Counted from the stretch's first letter, positions 8,725-18,602 are shown. The stretch is 64,000 bases of DNA from Limibacter armeniacum (GCF_036880985.1 NZ_JBAJNO010000008.1:124001-188000), one strand, 5' to 3'. Made by a program: numbers and translations. The notes: generated by a model not told the origin, from the sequence alone.

Positions 8725-8754
8725 GCCGCAGAAAGAAATGGGACTTTCTGCGGC
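8725..8754 (-). terminator. Intrinsic terminator of the HxlR gene
   Basis: Perfect 11-bp stem GCCGCAGAAAG (8725-8735) with CTTTCTGCGGC (8744-8754), followed on the minus strand by a T-rich tract. Confidence 0.9.
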
Positions 8755-8765
8755 GTTATAGTAGG

Positions 8766-9134
8766 TTAGACCTTAGGTCTATTGGCTTCAATCTCTGCTT
8801 TGTTTTCATGTGACCATTCCACCAGTTGCTTGATAAGGGGAAAGAGGCTTCTACCCAAATTGGATAACCGGTATTCTACCTTTGGAGGTACTTGTGGGTA
8901 AACCTTCCTTTCCACCAAGCCACTAGCTTCCAGTTTTTTGAGGGTGGTGGCTAGCATCTTATGGGATATTTCCCCAATGGACTTTTGCAGTTCGCTGAAT
9001 CTCCTTACCTCATTTTCCTTCAGCATCAGAATAACTAGCATGGTCCACTTGTCACTTAACCTTTCCAGAATATATCTGCCGGGACAGTAATCTGGGTCAA
9101 GGTACTTCTCCACGATGTCCGCTTTTTTTTCCAT
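8766..9134 (-). CDS. HxlR-family (DUF24) transcriptional regulator
   Basis: A 122-aa winged-helix regulator. The family hallmark is a conserved cysteine near the N-terminus in DYCPGRYILERLSDKW (residue 17), then the helix-turn-helix region RFSELQKSIGEISHKMLATT and wing residues YPQVPPKVEYRLS. In relatives such as YodB this cysteine senses quinones or thiol-reactive electrophiles; that role here is inferred. It is divergent from the nitroreductase at 9410, with a 275-bp shared control region holding a clear promoter and a TTAC/GTAA palindrome. It most likely represses the nitroreductase in response to electrophile stress. Confidence 0.88.
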   Translation of the reverse strand: MEKKADIVEKYLDPDYCPGRYILERLSDKWTMLVILMLKENEVRRFSELQKSIGEISHKMLATTLKKLEASGLVERKVYPQVPPKVEYRLSNLGRSLFPLIKQLVEWSHENKAEIEANRPKV

Positions 9135-9197
9135 TGTAATCTGCTGTAAATCAATAATTATAACCTAGAGGTAACTCTATACCTTAGTGGTTAGTTA

Positions 9198-9228
9198 TTG
9201 TGTGGGAGTATTCATCCCTTTACCTTTG
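9198..9228 (+). promoter_or_regulatory. Bacteroidota-type promoter of the nitroreductase
   Basis: TTG at 9198-9200, a 20-nt spacer and TACCTTTG at 9221-9228 match the -33/-7 consensus (TTG, 19-21 nt, TAnnTTTG) of the Bacteroidota main sigma factor. It points at the nitroreductase and gives a leader of about 175 nt. Confidence 0.75.
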
Positions 9229-9245
9229 AGTTACTAAAAGTAACT
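9229..9245. promoter_or_regulatory. Candidate HxlR operator
   Basis: Perfect palindrome AGTTACT-aaa-AGTAACT directly after the -7 box, covering the expected transcription start. HxlR-family boxes such as those of YodB/CatR contain TTAC...GTAA half-sites, which are present here. Position and symmetry suggest repression by the divergent regulator. Confidence 0.65.
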
Positions 9246-9409
9246 AAGTGATTATTTGTAATTAAAGCAAAGTACAAATAAAGCTTAATTAATAAGATAA
9301 AAAGAAGATAATGATTGTTATAATGAATGACTGTTCAATGTTCGTTTGAATAAAAATGTCATTCTGTGAAGACAATCAATGATTACGATTTAAAGCATAA
9401 ATACAGAGC

Positions 9410-10150
9410 ATGAGTGAAGTACATGAAGTAGCAACATTGGCTGACTTTGAAACCATTATTGAAGCCAGAAGATCATACAGGGTATTTGATACTGAGCATG
9501 AGATGCCCGAAGAGATCGTTCAAAAAGCACTGGAGGCAGCATTGCTGTCACCTAACAGCTCCAACATGCAGATGTGGGAGTTTATAAGGGTGCGTTCGGT
9601 AGAGATGAGAAAGAAGATGGTACCTATATTGCTGAACCAGTCTGCAGCTCAAACAGCCTCAGAATTTGTAGTGGTGGTAGGTCGTGCCAATGCATGGAAG
9701 GAACGTGCTGCTTTCAATTATAACAAGCTGGCTGAAGAGTACGGCGAAACGTCTGACAGGTTTGCAAGGGTAAAACAGTATTATGGTAAGCTGATGCCAA
9801 TGGTGTACCGCAGTGATGCATTCGGTATTATTGGCAGGATCAGAAAGGTGATGGCTTCCGTAATTGGTCTGAGCAAGCCGATGGTTAGGGAAGTAGGCAA
9901 AAGTGATATACTGGCTACCATTCACGGCTCTAACTCACTGGCGAGTATGACCTTTATGTATGCGATGAAAGCACAAGGCTATGATACTTGTCCGCTAGGA
10001 GGTTTTGACAGCGTAAGGTTGAAAAAGCTGCTCAAGCTTAAAGGCTCGGATGAAGTGACAATGGTGATCGCTTGTGGTAAAGGTAAACCGGAAGGTGTAT
10101 GGGGCAAGCGCCACAGGGTTCCTTACGAGAAAGTGGTTAAGACCGTATAA
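9410..10150 (+). CDS. Nitroreductase-family flavoprotein
   Basis: A 246-aa FMN-dependent reductase of the nitroreductase superfamily. The N-terminal motif IIEARRSYRVFD supplies the basic FMN-phosphate contacts, LLSPNSSNMQMWEF is the Ser/Asn-rich FMN loop, and GYDTCPLGGFD carries the C-terminal cofactor contact. About 30 residues longer than minimal members because of a central insertion (about 120-160). It probably reduces quinones, nitro compounds or similar electrophiles with NAD(P)H in the cytoplasm. It is divergent from an HxlR regulator, a common pairing, with a predicted promoter and operator upstream and a strong terminator directly after. The substrate cannot be told from sequence. 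Confidence 0.85.
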   Translation: MSEVHEVATLADFETIIEARRSYRVFDTEHEMPEEIVQKALEAALLSPNSSNMQMWEFIRVRSVEMRKKMVPILLNQSAAQTASEFVVVVGRANAWKERAAFNYNKLAEEYGETSDRFARVKQYYGKLMPMVYRSDAFGIIGRIRKVMASVIGLSKPMVREVGKSDILATIHGSNSLASMTFMYAMKAQGYDTCPLGGFDSVRLKKLLKLKGSDEVTMVIACGKGKPEGVWGKRHRVPYEKVVKTV

Positions 10151-10172
10151 GCAGTTAAGGCTATTTATAAAA

Positions 10173-10207
10173 AAGACTCTTGGAGTATACCCAAGAGTCT
10201 TTTTTTA
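10173..10207. terminator. Bidirectional intrinsic terminator
   Basis: Perfect 11-bp stem AAGACTCTTGG (10173-10183) with CCAAGAGTCTT (10191-10201), with A/T runs on both sides. It serves the convergent nitroreductase and sbcD genes. Confidence 0.92.
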
Positions 10208-11419
10208 TTCATTGTCCAATATGGCGGTATATAGTTCCTGAAAAGCATCCAGGATGTCAGGATTGCTGTCGAGGTCAAACTGCCTCATCTCACATTTTTT
10301 CCTGAAAACCTCTTCAGGTGTAAGTTCCTGCAATGATTGCTTCCCCTCAAAAATGCTGTCCTCGTAGTGTTGGGAAGCAATGCCAGTTGTACTGATCTTC
10401 AGGATTTCCATTTGGGCACCTTGGGCTGCTTCATAGATTTTGTCTGTAATCTTTGGGTCATAGGCAGATAGTTTGACTACCACCTCAGCCCAAGGTCTTA
10501 ACAGGTGTTCTTCAGAATAGCTCTTGATCTGTGCCTGTACTTCCTCAAGGTTGCCTTTCAGCTTTAGCAATGGTCTGAAGGTAGGGATAGTCAGTTCTTT
10601 GGTCAGAACAGCTTTATCACCTTCAGTTTCCAGAATACAGACTTTCTTGGTGTCACGGGCTTCACTGAAACTAAGTGCAATGGGTGAACCAGAATAACGG
10701 ATATGCGGCATGTTGCCAACAACCTGCGGACGGTGGAGGTGTCCTAAGGCTACATAGTCAAAAACTTCAGGGAAATTTTCTGCTCCGATGTGACCCAAGT
10801 TACCTACATAGATTTGTTTCTCGCTTTCGGCTGTGCTGCCTCCAATGGCAAACAAGTGCCCCATAGCGATAGTAGGCAGTCCATTTTCCTTATGCTGACT
10901 GATGGCTTCGCCAACTTGTTGGTAGTGGTTGACCAACGCCTTTTTGTATTTAGTTTCTATCTGTTCAAATGTTTCACCCTGTACAGCCAACCGGATGTCC
11001 TGATCTCGTAGGTAAGGAACAGCGGCAACAGCCAGTACGGGGTTTCCTGCTTTATCCTTGATCAGGATGATCTCATCTTCAGGGTCTTCTGTAGCCTTAC
11101 CGACCACACTGATGTTGAGCAGGTCAAGAATTCTCTTTGGTGCATTTAGCGTTCCGGGAGAGTCGTGGTTACCACCCGTTATGACTGTATGGTAACATTG
11201 GGTGTTCCGTAGTCCTTTCAGGAAATTGTAATACTGTTCCTGAGATTGATGTGAAGGGTTGGAGGTGTCAAACAGGTCTCCAGACATCAGCAGTACATCG
11301 ATATTTTCCTGTACAATAACCTTCAACAGCCAGTCGAGAAACATTTGCTGTTCTTCATGTTGGCTGTTATCCAGTAGTTTATGTCCAAGGTGCCAATCGG
11401 ATGTATGCAGAATTTTCAT
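10205..11419 (-). CDS. sbcD: Nuclease SbcCD subunit D
   Basis: A 404-aa calcineurin-like metallophosphoesterase, the Mre11-type nuclease subunit that trims hairpins and DNA ends with the ATPase SbcC. Metal-binding motifs are in order: HTSDWHLGH (5-13), MSGDLFDTS, TGGNHDSPG, MGHLFA and ALGHLHRPQ. The C-terminal 120 residues form the capping and SbcC-contact region. Length is normal for the family. The usual partner gene sbcC is not adjacent: upstream is an unrelated divergent gene, downstream the convergent nitroreductase. SbcC must be encoded elsewhere. Confidence 0.92.
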   Translation of the reverse strand: MKILHTSDWHLGHKLLDNSQHEEQQMFLDWLLKVIVQENIDVLLMSGDLFDTSNPSHQSQEQYYNFLKGLRNTQCYHTVITGGNHDSPGTLNAPKRILDLLNISVVGKATEDPEDEIILIKDKAGNPVLAVAAVPYLRDQDIRLAVQGETFEQIETKYKKALVNHYQQVGEAISQHKENGLPTIAMGHLFAIGGSTAESEKQIYVGNLGHIGAENFPEVFDYVALGHLHRPQVVGNMPHIRYSGSPIALSFSEARDTKKVCILETEGDKAVLTKELTIPTFRPLLKLKGNLEEVQAQIKSYSEEHLLRPWAEVVVKLSAYDPKITDKIYEAAQGAQMEILKISTTGIASQHYEDSIFEGKQSLQELTPEEVFRKKCEMRQFDLDSNPDILDAFQELYTAILDNE

Positions 11420-11668
11420 AAGTTTTTTATTGAAGGTAATCTCTTAACCCATAAATATAAGCGTGAAATTATAAAATCACTATCGAATGCTCCAGACACT
11501 GAACTTCCATAAATGTGTATGGGTACTGGTGTATTTGTCAATTGAGTAATATGATCTTAATATATTAACATTTATTATTGTAGGAATTATTTGTATAATA
11601 CAGCTCAGAATGCTGCTTAATTACAATCATTTTAGCTAGAGACTTTACCCAAAAACTAGAACCATTTT

Positions 11669-13894
11669 ATGTTACGCAGTAGGATATTTGCTACAGCGCT
11701 ATTACTTCTTATAGCACATTTCTCAGTCGGGCAGTTTATAACAGCCTTCCCAGTTGAGCTACAACAAAGTGACTCCACGACTATTGCAAGCGGACAGGTC
11801 TTTGTAGATAGCTCCAGTGCCATGACTTTGGATGAAGTACTTGCAGTTGACTGGAGCGAAAAAGGAAAAGAACTAATTCAGGATATAAAACCAATAGAGG
11901 GGGCATTAACGGCTTGGGTGAAAATTGCGTTACATAATAACACTTCACAAACACAGTGGACTTTGCATATGCTGAAGGGAGGGCTTTCTTCTCCGTGTGA
12001 GATGGAGGTTTATTATGCTCCTGAATCAGGTACAGGTAGGTTCTATCATGCAAGGTCAGGTTATTACCTGAAAGCAAGTCACCGATCGATTATAGATCAG
12101 CACAACCGTGTTTTGTTAGACCTTTATCCGGGAGAGTCATACATCATGTATGTACGTTTGCGCAATACCCACTATGACCCATTGGAGCTGCCAATGGCTT
12201 TTCAGGATTATACATACTGGAGTACGAAGAAGCAGGAAGAAAACTCTGACAGAAGCCTTTGGGAAGGAATATTTCTGGGAATGATCTGTGTGATGGCGAT
12301 TTACAATGCCCTGATTGCATTGTTGAGCCGTGATCGGGTCTATGTTTATTATGCTATTTATTTGATGTTGGCAGCGGTATACTTTATGTACCGTTCCCGT
12401 TTTATCCATACTTACCTGATCCCTGAAGTACCTTATTTGGCTAAGTACATATGGCCATCTTCCATACTGGCCTCTGCAATGTACCTCTTGTTTATGAGTG
12501 AGTTTCTGGAGTTCAAAAGGAAACTTCCAAAATGGAATAAGGTAGTAGTTGGTGTAGTACTGTTGTGCGGAATTGCCTTTTTGGCCGAAATGGGGATAGC
12601 CTACTTTACAGGCAATGAATACCTCAATAACATAATAAACACCAACTTGTTCTTAGCCTCTGTCGTGTTTGGTTTTGTGACGTTAGGTGTCTTGTGGAAA
12701 ATCCGAAATGTCCTGATGATTTACTTTGTCATTGGTTCATTACAGGTATGGATAGGGGCATTTATAGGTGTATTAACGGAGCAATATTATCTGGTACAGG
12801 TTGGTTTGGTATTGGAAATTATCGCTTTCTCATTGGGATTGGGACATCGTATTCGTCAGAATGAAAGAGAAAAACAGAAAGCGCAGACTTCACTGATTGA
12901 GCAGCTGAAGAAAAATCAGGATCTCCAACAGAAAGTGAATGAAGAGTTGGAGAGTAGGGTAAGGGTCAGGACAAAGGAAATCGAGAACCAGAAAGAAGAG
13001 TTGCAACGTCAGCATGACCACTTGTCTGAGGCGAATGACAAAATCATGAGACAGGCAGGGATGATTGCTGAAAAGAATAAAAAGATCCTTGATAGTATCA
13101 ATTATGCACAACGTATTCAGGATGCCATGCTGCCTGATGTCAAGGTGATCAGAAATATTTTCCCTGAAGCTTTTGTGTTTTTTAAGCCAAAAGATATTGT
13201 AAGTGGTGATTTTTATTGGTGCCATCATGAAAATGGGAAATCGTTTATTGCAGCAACTGACTGTACAGGACACGGTGTACCTGGTGCATTTATGTCAGTG
13301 GTAGGGTTCAGTTTGCTGGAGCAGCTGGTCAAGTCAGAGAAAATCCATCACCCGTCTCAGATCCTTAACAGGATGCATAGCCGTATTCGTGAATTGCTGA
13401 ACCAGAAGGAAACACAGAACAAGGACGGGATGGATATGTCACTTTGTATGATAGACTACGAAGCAGGTAAACTGTATTTTTCAGGAGCGAAAAATCCTCT
13501 TTACCTCTTTCAGGAAGGACATTTCAAGGAGATAAAAGGGGATAGGATTTCACTTGGCGGTAGTGGTATACTGGAGAGTGATTCTGGTTTTGTCGTACAT
13601 GAAATAGACCTGAATGTCCCGACCACATTCTATATTTTCTCAGATGGTTATGTGGATCAGTTTGGGGGAGCAGATAAACGTAAGTTCTTGTCCCGTAACT
13701 TTAAGGAACTGCTACAGCAAGTATATTTCTTCCCACTGGAGGAGCAGGCTGACCTATTGAAGAAAAAGATGGAGGAGTGGATGAAAGAAGGTGGTGAAAC
13801 GCAGGTGGATGATATGCTGGTGATAGGTATAAAAGTAGGGCCTGTAAAGCTAGTGAAATCTCCAGATAAAGCAATAGGTATCACAAATAACTAG
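11669..13894 (+). CDS. 7TMR-DISM sensor with SpoIIE-type phosphatase output
   Basis: A 741-aa membrane signalling protein. Signal peptide 1-22 (ends SVGQF), an extracellular 7TMR-DISMED2-like beta domain about 30-170, seven membrane helices about 195-390, a coiled coil about 395-475, and a PP2C-like SpoIIE phosphatase from about 490. Phosphatase motifs include IVSGDFYW, TDCTGHGVPGAFMS, NKDGMDMS and IFSDGYVDQFGG, with the metal-binding aspartates kept. Such proteins dephosphorylate anti-sigma-factor antagonists (STAS proteins), but no STAS gene is adjacent. The extracellular domain is carbohydrate-binding-like in the family. Its catalytic domain is closely similar to the gene at 19340. Confidence 0.85.
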   Translation: MLRSRIFATALLLLIAHFSVGQFITAFPVELQQSDSTTIASGQVFVDSSSAMTLDEVLAVDWSEKGKELIQDIKPIEGALTAWVKIALHNNTSQTQWTLHMLKGGLSSPCEMEVYYAPESGTGRFYHARSGYYLKASHRSIIDQHNRVLLDLYPGESYIMYVRLRNTHYDPLELPMAFQDYTYWSTKKQEENSDRSLWEGIFLGMICVMAIYNALIALLSRDRVYVYYAIYLMLAAVYFMYRSRFIHTYLIPEVPYLAKYIWPSSILASAMYLLFMSEFLEFKRKLPKWNKVVVGVVLLCGIAFLAEMGIAYFTGNEYLNNIINTNLFLASVVFGFVTLGVLWKIRNVLMIYFVIGSLQVWIGAFIGVLTEQYYLVQVGLVLEIIAFSLGLGHRIRQNEREKQKAQTSLIEQLKKNQDLQQKVNEELESRVRVRTKEIENQKEELQRQHDHLSEANDKIMRQAGMIAEKNKKILDSINYAQRIQDAMLPDVKVIRNIFPEAFVFFKPKDIVSGDFYWCHHENGKSFIAATDCTGHGVPGAFMSVVGFSLLEQLVKSEKIHHPSQILNRMHSRIRELLNQKETQNKDGMDMSLCMIDYEAGKLYFSGAKNPLYLFQEGHFKEIKGDRISLGGSGILESDSGFVVHEIDLNVPTTFYIFSDGYVDQFGGADKRKFLSRNFKELLQQVYFFPLEEQADLLKKKMEEWMKEGGETQVDDMLVIGIKVGPVKLVKSPDKAIGITNN

Positions 13895-13913
13895 TTTATT
13901 AGCCAACAACAAA

Positions 13914-13949
13914 AAAGGTGCTGCTCCATAATGGAACCAGCACCTTTTT
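13914..13949. terminator. Bidirectional intrinsic terminator
   Basis: Perfect 10-bp stem AAAGGTGCTG (13914-13923) with CAGCACCTTT (13938-13947), flanked by A-run and T-run, between convergent genes. Confidence 0.9.
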
Positions 13950-13968
13950 GATTTATTAGTATAGTATA

Positions 13969-15354
13969 TTAGTTGTAAGCGTTATCATTTGCTTCGTAAC
14001 CAAGACTGTAACCATCGTAGTAAGAACCAGACTTCACAGTGTAGTCGCTGTTCAGTTCGATAGCCGGTAGGTTAGTCACAGGATTGTTTTCAATCTTGTG
14101 GTTTGCATCGCTAGCACCACTGCTGTATACGATGAACTGACCGTTGTTATTTCTTGGATTGATCTTGTTGTCATGGATACGAACCTCGTGTACTGTGATC
14201 ATTGACTTGAATAGTACATCTTGGTAATCTCTGAACCAGTTGTCATGGATATCCAGTACTGCACTAGTCACATACTTCGCTTCGGTTTTCAGGAATGTAC
14301 CTTCCGAATCACTCTCAACGCTTGAGAAGTAATTGTTGTAAAGGTCGATGTCATGACCACCTTTCATGAACAGGAATCTAGATTTTGAACCAGAAACAAT
14401 GTTGTTGTAGTATTTACCAGTACTCCAGTCACCGATTTGGAAACCTTGGTTCTGCATTGGTTCATTCTCTTTACCACCGTTGATCATTGTGTTGTTGTAC
14501 ACCTCAATGTCACCTGTTACGTTAGCTACCTGGAACAAATCCCATCCTGTATCATGGATCAGGTTGTGGTGGATACGTACGTTTTTGATTGGGTGCGCAT
14601 TCGCTACAGCTGTCTGACCAAGGTAGATACCTTCACCGTGTGTATCGTGGATGTGGTTGTGGTGGAATTTGATGTTACTCATTGTCCATCCACTACCAGC
14701 GTTATCTGTCTTACAAAGGATACCAGCGAAGCCAGTGTTTTCAATCTCAGCGTAAGCTACTTCAACGCCTGTAGATTTCTGGTCGAATGTCATACCACTT
14801 GAACCAGACTCAGCAATGTGGATACCGTATTTGATGTTCGGGTTACCACTACCCAAAACTCTGATATTCTGACATCCGATAAATCCTACCGCGTGTTTAC
14901 CGCTTTCAGTACCTGCAATTACTACCTGATCTTTGTTGATGATCGTAATTGGCTTGCTTTCAGTACCAATAAGGTAGTTGAAGTAAAGTCTTCCTCTTGG
15001 AGTTGCGCTTGGTCTGAAGGCTACTACAGAACCCGCAGGGATATCGTTACCATTCACAGAAGATTGGCCTGGCTCAATCCAGTAAGTTACTTCAACAGCT
15101 TTTCCGTCTAATAAAACTTGTGTTTCAGTCAGTTCAACATCTACAGGAGGAGCTGGCTCAACAGCTACTGAGTCACCAGGTTCAACAACTACAGTTGAAT
15201 CAGGGTTGGTAACTTCTGTAGAATCGTTAGGAAGCGTTACTTCAGGATTTTCAGGAGTGATAGTTGATTCTAATGGGTCTTTCTCGTTTGAACATGACAT
15301 AATTGAACCAATAAACAATGTAGAAACGAGTAATTTTTTTAGTGTCTTTTCCAT
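13969..15354 (-). CDS. Right-handed parallel beta-helix lipoprotein
   Basis: About 461 aa from the chosen start at 15354 (MEKTLKKLL); the upstream Met at 15384 lies ahead of this signal. The lipobox IMSC gives lipidation at the outer or inner membrane surface. Residues about 25-75 are a Pro/Asp/Glu/Thr/Val-rich linker. From about 110 to the end are repeated HNHIHDT-, HNLIHDT-, YNNTMINGG-like coils typical of the pectate-lyase/NosD-type parallel beta-helix. This suggests binding or cleavage of a polysaccharide such as pectin or alginate. No catalytic residue set could be assigned with confidence, so the substrate is open. It lies downstream of a 1.4-kb gene-free region. Confidence 0.8.
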   Translation of the reverse strand: MEKTLKKLLVSTLFIGSIMSCSNEKDPLESTITPENPEVTLPNDSTEVTNPDSTVVVEPGDSVAVEPAPPVDVELTETQVLLDGKAVEVTYWIEPGQSSVNGNDIPAGSVVAFRPSATPRGRLYFNYLIGTESKPITIINKDQVVIAGTESGKHAVGFIGCQNIRVLGSGNPNIKYGIHIAESGSSGMTFDQKSTGVEVAYAEIENTGFAGILCKTDNAGSGWTMSNIKFHHNHIHDTHGEGIYLGQTAVANAHPIKNVRIHHNLIHDTGWDLFQVANVTGDIEVYNNTMINGGKENEPMQNQGFQIGDWSTGKYYNNIVSGSKSRFLFMKGGHDIDLYNNYFSSVESDSEGTFLKTEAKYVTSAVLDIHDNWFRDYQDVLFKSMITVHEVRIHDNKINPRNNNGQFIVYSSGASDANHKIENNPVTNLPAIELNSDYTVKSGSYYDGYSLGYEANDNAYN

Positions 15355-16770
15355 ATTTTTTTGAAATATTCCTAGAAATTTCACGGATTAGGCACAAGAA
15401 GGTGCTTTCGTCAGCCCAATTCGACATAAGTCTGCACTGACGCCAATTGATTTTCCAGGGTATGGTTGAGATTTAAAGTCTTGTTTTAAATTGCTTCAGA
15501 ACTAACGACTAGAAGTATCTGCCATTTGGCAAAAAATTAAGTCAATAAAAGTTGAAGCTTGTTTGTCAATTTTTAGAAAGCATGGCCGCAGATTGCATAC
15601 CATATAAATGTCTTAATTCTCTGTTTACGTTTGTTTAGATATAAGACTTAAGATTGAAAACTATTTACTCTTTAGTCATTCTGATTTTAGTGAAATAAAT
15701 TCTTCCAAAAATCATGAGCTAAATTTTAATGAAACCAAAGCAAACCTTATCGATTGAGTTTGCTGAACTTTTTCAATTCACTTCGTTAAGTGAAATACAA
15801 TCTTTCTATTCTTAAATTATTGACCGTTTCAACAGTAATTCCAATCATAATCATTAAGCTTTAGATCGGATATGTTCAACGTTTTACACTCATAGTACAA
15901 TTGTGTGGGAGACTCACCCTACAACCCAAATCTTAAGAAACGTTAAACGATGTGAATGGTAATGGTTTGTAAATCAATGTAATGTTGCTTAATATATTCA
16001 AAAATGGAGATGAGCTTTTTAGCTTTTTCCGACTTGAAATATCACTATTCCTATAACAATATGTATAAATGTTTAGACTTAGTTATACTATTCTAATAGT
16101 GTGAAAAGGAATTAACACTTTGGCTGAAAAAAAATTGAAAAAAGAAGGTAGGGGAAAGGGATTTTTCCTCTCATCTGTATTCAATAGAGAAAATATTGCA
16201 AGGTGTAGTCTTAGTGTTGTTGGTAGGAGGCTGTTAGAGAAGTCCTTCTTTATAGGTCAATGACCTGTGCTAATATGTAGTAAGGATACGATAGGTGGTT
16301 GAGAGTAGGTAGTGCAATGGCAATGTATATATAGAAGGAGCTTCAAATAGTATTAGCAATACTTACTTTATAATAGTCCCATTATCTTTTGGGAGACTGT
16401 ATCAAGTGAACAGGTTTTTGATTTGGAGAGTAAATTCTACTTGTCAATTAAATGGTTAAAAGGATTGATGGACAAATTAGTTACAGGTTGGTTTCTTTTT
16501 AATAAAGTATAGACCTTTTAACACTAGCTTGTAGACATCTATGATTGAGGTGTCATTTTAAGGGAATTGGTAATGATATATCCTACCTAAGAATAATAAT
16601 ATCTGTCATTTATAAGTTGTAAGATATAGACATACTATATAATAATACTATATTTAGTCCATTAAAAATAGAATGCACTTTATAGCTTTTTTTGAATGAA
16701 TAGCTTTTTTGAAATAAAGTGTAGACAGCTAATAACTCAATTCCAAGAACTAAACAACAAATAGCTAAAA
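15355..16770. other. 1.4-kb gene-free AT-rich region
   Basis: No ORF of useful length exists on either strand. It must hold the divergent promoters of the beta-helix lipoprotein and the oxidoreductase operon. I note a nearby direct repeat of ATAGCTTTTTT at about 16681 and 16701. The related strings AATAAAGTATAGAC (about 16501) and AATAAAGTGTAGAC (about 16714) also recur. No tRNA, hairpin terminator or recognisable riboswitch was seen. Length alone makes it unusual here. Confidence 0.5.
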
Positions 16771-18576
16771 ATGACCCCGAAAGTAATTATTCTCGGTGGA
16801 GGAGTAGCGGGTATGAGCGCTGCCCATGAACTAATAGAACGTGGTTTCAATGTTGAAGTCTACGAACAACAACCCAAATATGTAGGCGGTAAAGCACGTA
16901 GTGTAGATGTACCGCACTCTGCTCATGGAGAAGTAAATGGCATTCCCCGCAAAGCCTTACCCGGAGAGCATGGATTTAGGTTTTTTCCAGGCTTCTATAA
17001 GCATATTACCGATACCATGCGTAGGATTCCATTCAAAGGGAACAAAAATGGTGTGTTAGATAACCTTGTCCCTACAGATAGGGTAATGATGGCACGTTTT
17101 GATAAAGCCCCTCTTATTACACTCGTAAACTTCCCTAAATCATTTAAGGATCTTGGTGTTTTGGTGAATGCCATTATGCATTCAGATATGGGACTTTCCG
17201 ATAGCGACAAGGAAGCAATGGCAGACAAGATCTGGCAGTTGATGACCAGTTGTAAGGAAAGAAGGAAAGAGGTTTATGAGAGAATGGGATGGTGGGAGTT
17301 TACAGACGCAGACCACCATAGTGAGGCATATAGAGAGTATTTTGTTGGAGGTTTAACAAGAACTTTGGTTGCTGCAAAACCCAAAGAAGTAAGTACTAAA
17401 ACTGGAGGAGATATATTGCTCCAGCTGTTATTCTTAATGGCAAATCCAGAGGCACACGCAGATCGAGTACTTAATGCTCCTACCAATGATGCATGGTTAT
17501 ATCCTTGGAGAGATTACTTGAAGGAAAAAGGTGTTAAGTATTTCCATGGGCATGCAGTGCTTTCTATTGAAAGTGATGTGAAGAACAGTAAAGTAACTGG
17601 TGTGAAAGTGATGTCGACTGATGGTGAAGAGAAGACTGTCACTGGCGATTACTATATATCAGCTTTGCCTGTTGAGAAGATGAGTGACTTGCTCACAGAT
17701 GATTTGATCGCGATTGACCCTATGCTGGAGTCCATCAAAGAGCTGGCGGATGATGTAGCGTGGATGACGGGGATTCAGTTTTATTTGGATGAAGATGTAA
17801 AAATGACCCATGGTCATGTGATGTATACTTCAACTCCTTGGGCGCTCACTTCAATTTCCCAGTTACAGTTTTGGGATGGTTTTGATATCTCTGAATATGG
17901 AGATGGAAAAGTGAAGGGAGTTCTTTCTGTCGATGTGTCTGACTGGACTACTCCAGGTATCTTATTTGGAAAGAAGGCGGAAGACTGTACCAAGGAAGAA
18001 ATCAAGCAGGAAGTTTGGGCTCAACTCAAGAAAAGCTTGATTGATAGCGATGGAGAATGTCTGCTAAATGATGAAATGCTCTTGGACTGGTACTTGGACA
18101 GAGATATTGTGTTTGATGACGATGAGTCCGTAGAAAATGAGTTTGAAGCAGAAGGTGTAGTGGCAGTAGCTGAGAAAAAGTCAGTCGCAGCCGCAGCACG
18201 TAAAGTGTTCAAGTCATTTAACGAAGAGCCGTTGCTAGTCAATAAGGCTAATTCATGGTCTTTAAGACCTGAAGCATTCACGCGTGTTGATAACCTGTAT
18301 CTGGCATCAGATTACGTTAGAACCTATACTGACTTGGCGACCATGGAAGGGGCCAACGAAGCTGCTAGGAGAGCTGTAAACAATATAATTGATAAGGCAG
18401 GGATTAGTGCGCCTTACTGTAAAATCTGGGATTTGCATGAGCCAAATGTATTGGCAATTCTCAGATGGTTGGATAAGCGCAGATATGACAAAGGAATGGC
18501 TTGGAACAAGTATGTACCGAAGTTATTCAGCGTCTTGCACAGAATGAATTATATCAAAGAAAAGTGGTTGGCTTAA
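16771..18576 (+). CDS. FAD-dependent amine-oxidase/desaturase-like oxidoreductase
   Basis: A 601-aa flavoprotein of the amine-oxidase/phytoene-desaturase superfamily, most like the hydroxysqualene dehydroxylase (HpnE)-type branch. The N-terminal dinucleotide-binding motif is VIILGGGVAGMSAAHEL (5-21), followed by the second FAD contact GGKARS and a GEHGFRFFPGFY motif near 70. The C-terminal FAD motif LASDYVRTYTDLATMEGANE lies near 510-530. The substrate is probably a lipid or terpenoid, judged from the family only. It is first in a co-directional set with a membrane protein (26-nt gap) and a SpoIIE phosphatase. A low-complexity Glu/Val/Ala stretch near 450-475 looks like an insertion. Confidence 0.7.
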   Translation: MTPKVIILGGGVAGMSAAHELIERGFNVEVYEQQPKYVGGKARSVDVPHSAHGEVNGIPRKALPGEHGFRFFPGFYKHITDTMRRIPFKGNKNGVLDNLVPTDRVMMARFDKAPLITLVNFPKSFKDLGVLVNAIMHSDMGLSDSDKEAMADKIWQLMTSCKERRKEVYERMGWWEFTDADHHSEAYREYFVGGLTRTLVAAKPKEVSTKTGGDILLQLLFLMANPEAHADRVLNAPTNDAWLYPWRDYLKEKGVKYFHGHAVLSIESDVKNSKVTGVKVMSTDGEEKTVTGDYYISALPVEKMSDLLTDDLIAIDPMLESIKELADDVAWMTGIQFYLDEDVKMTHGHVMYTSTPWALTSISQLQFWDGFDISEYGDGKVKGVLSVDVSDWTTPGILFGKKAEDCTKEEIKQEVWAQLKKSLIDSDGECLLNDEMLLDWYLDRDIVFDDDESVENEFEAEGVVAVAEKKSVAAAARKVFKSFNEEPLLVNKANSWSLRPEAFTRVDNLYLASDYVRTYTDLATMEGANEAARRAVNNIIDKAGISAPYCKIWDLHEPNVLAILRWLDKRRYDKGMAWNKYVPKLFSVLHRMNYIKEKWLA

Positions 18577-18602
18577 CGTAAGAAATTTGAAAAGAAGTTG
18601 AT

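Noticed and set aside
10205-11419. sbcD as part of a defence island
   Set aside because: It is a common housekeeping nuclease subunit, and no defence genes are adjacent.
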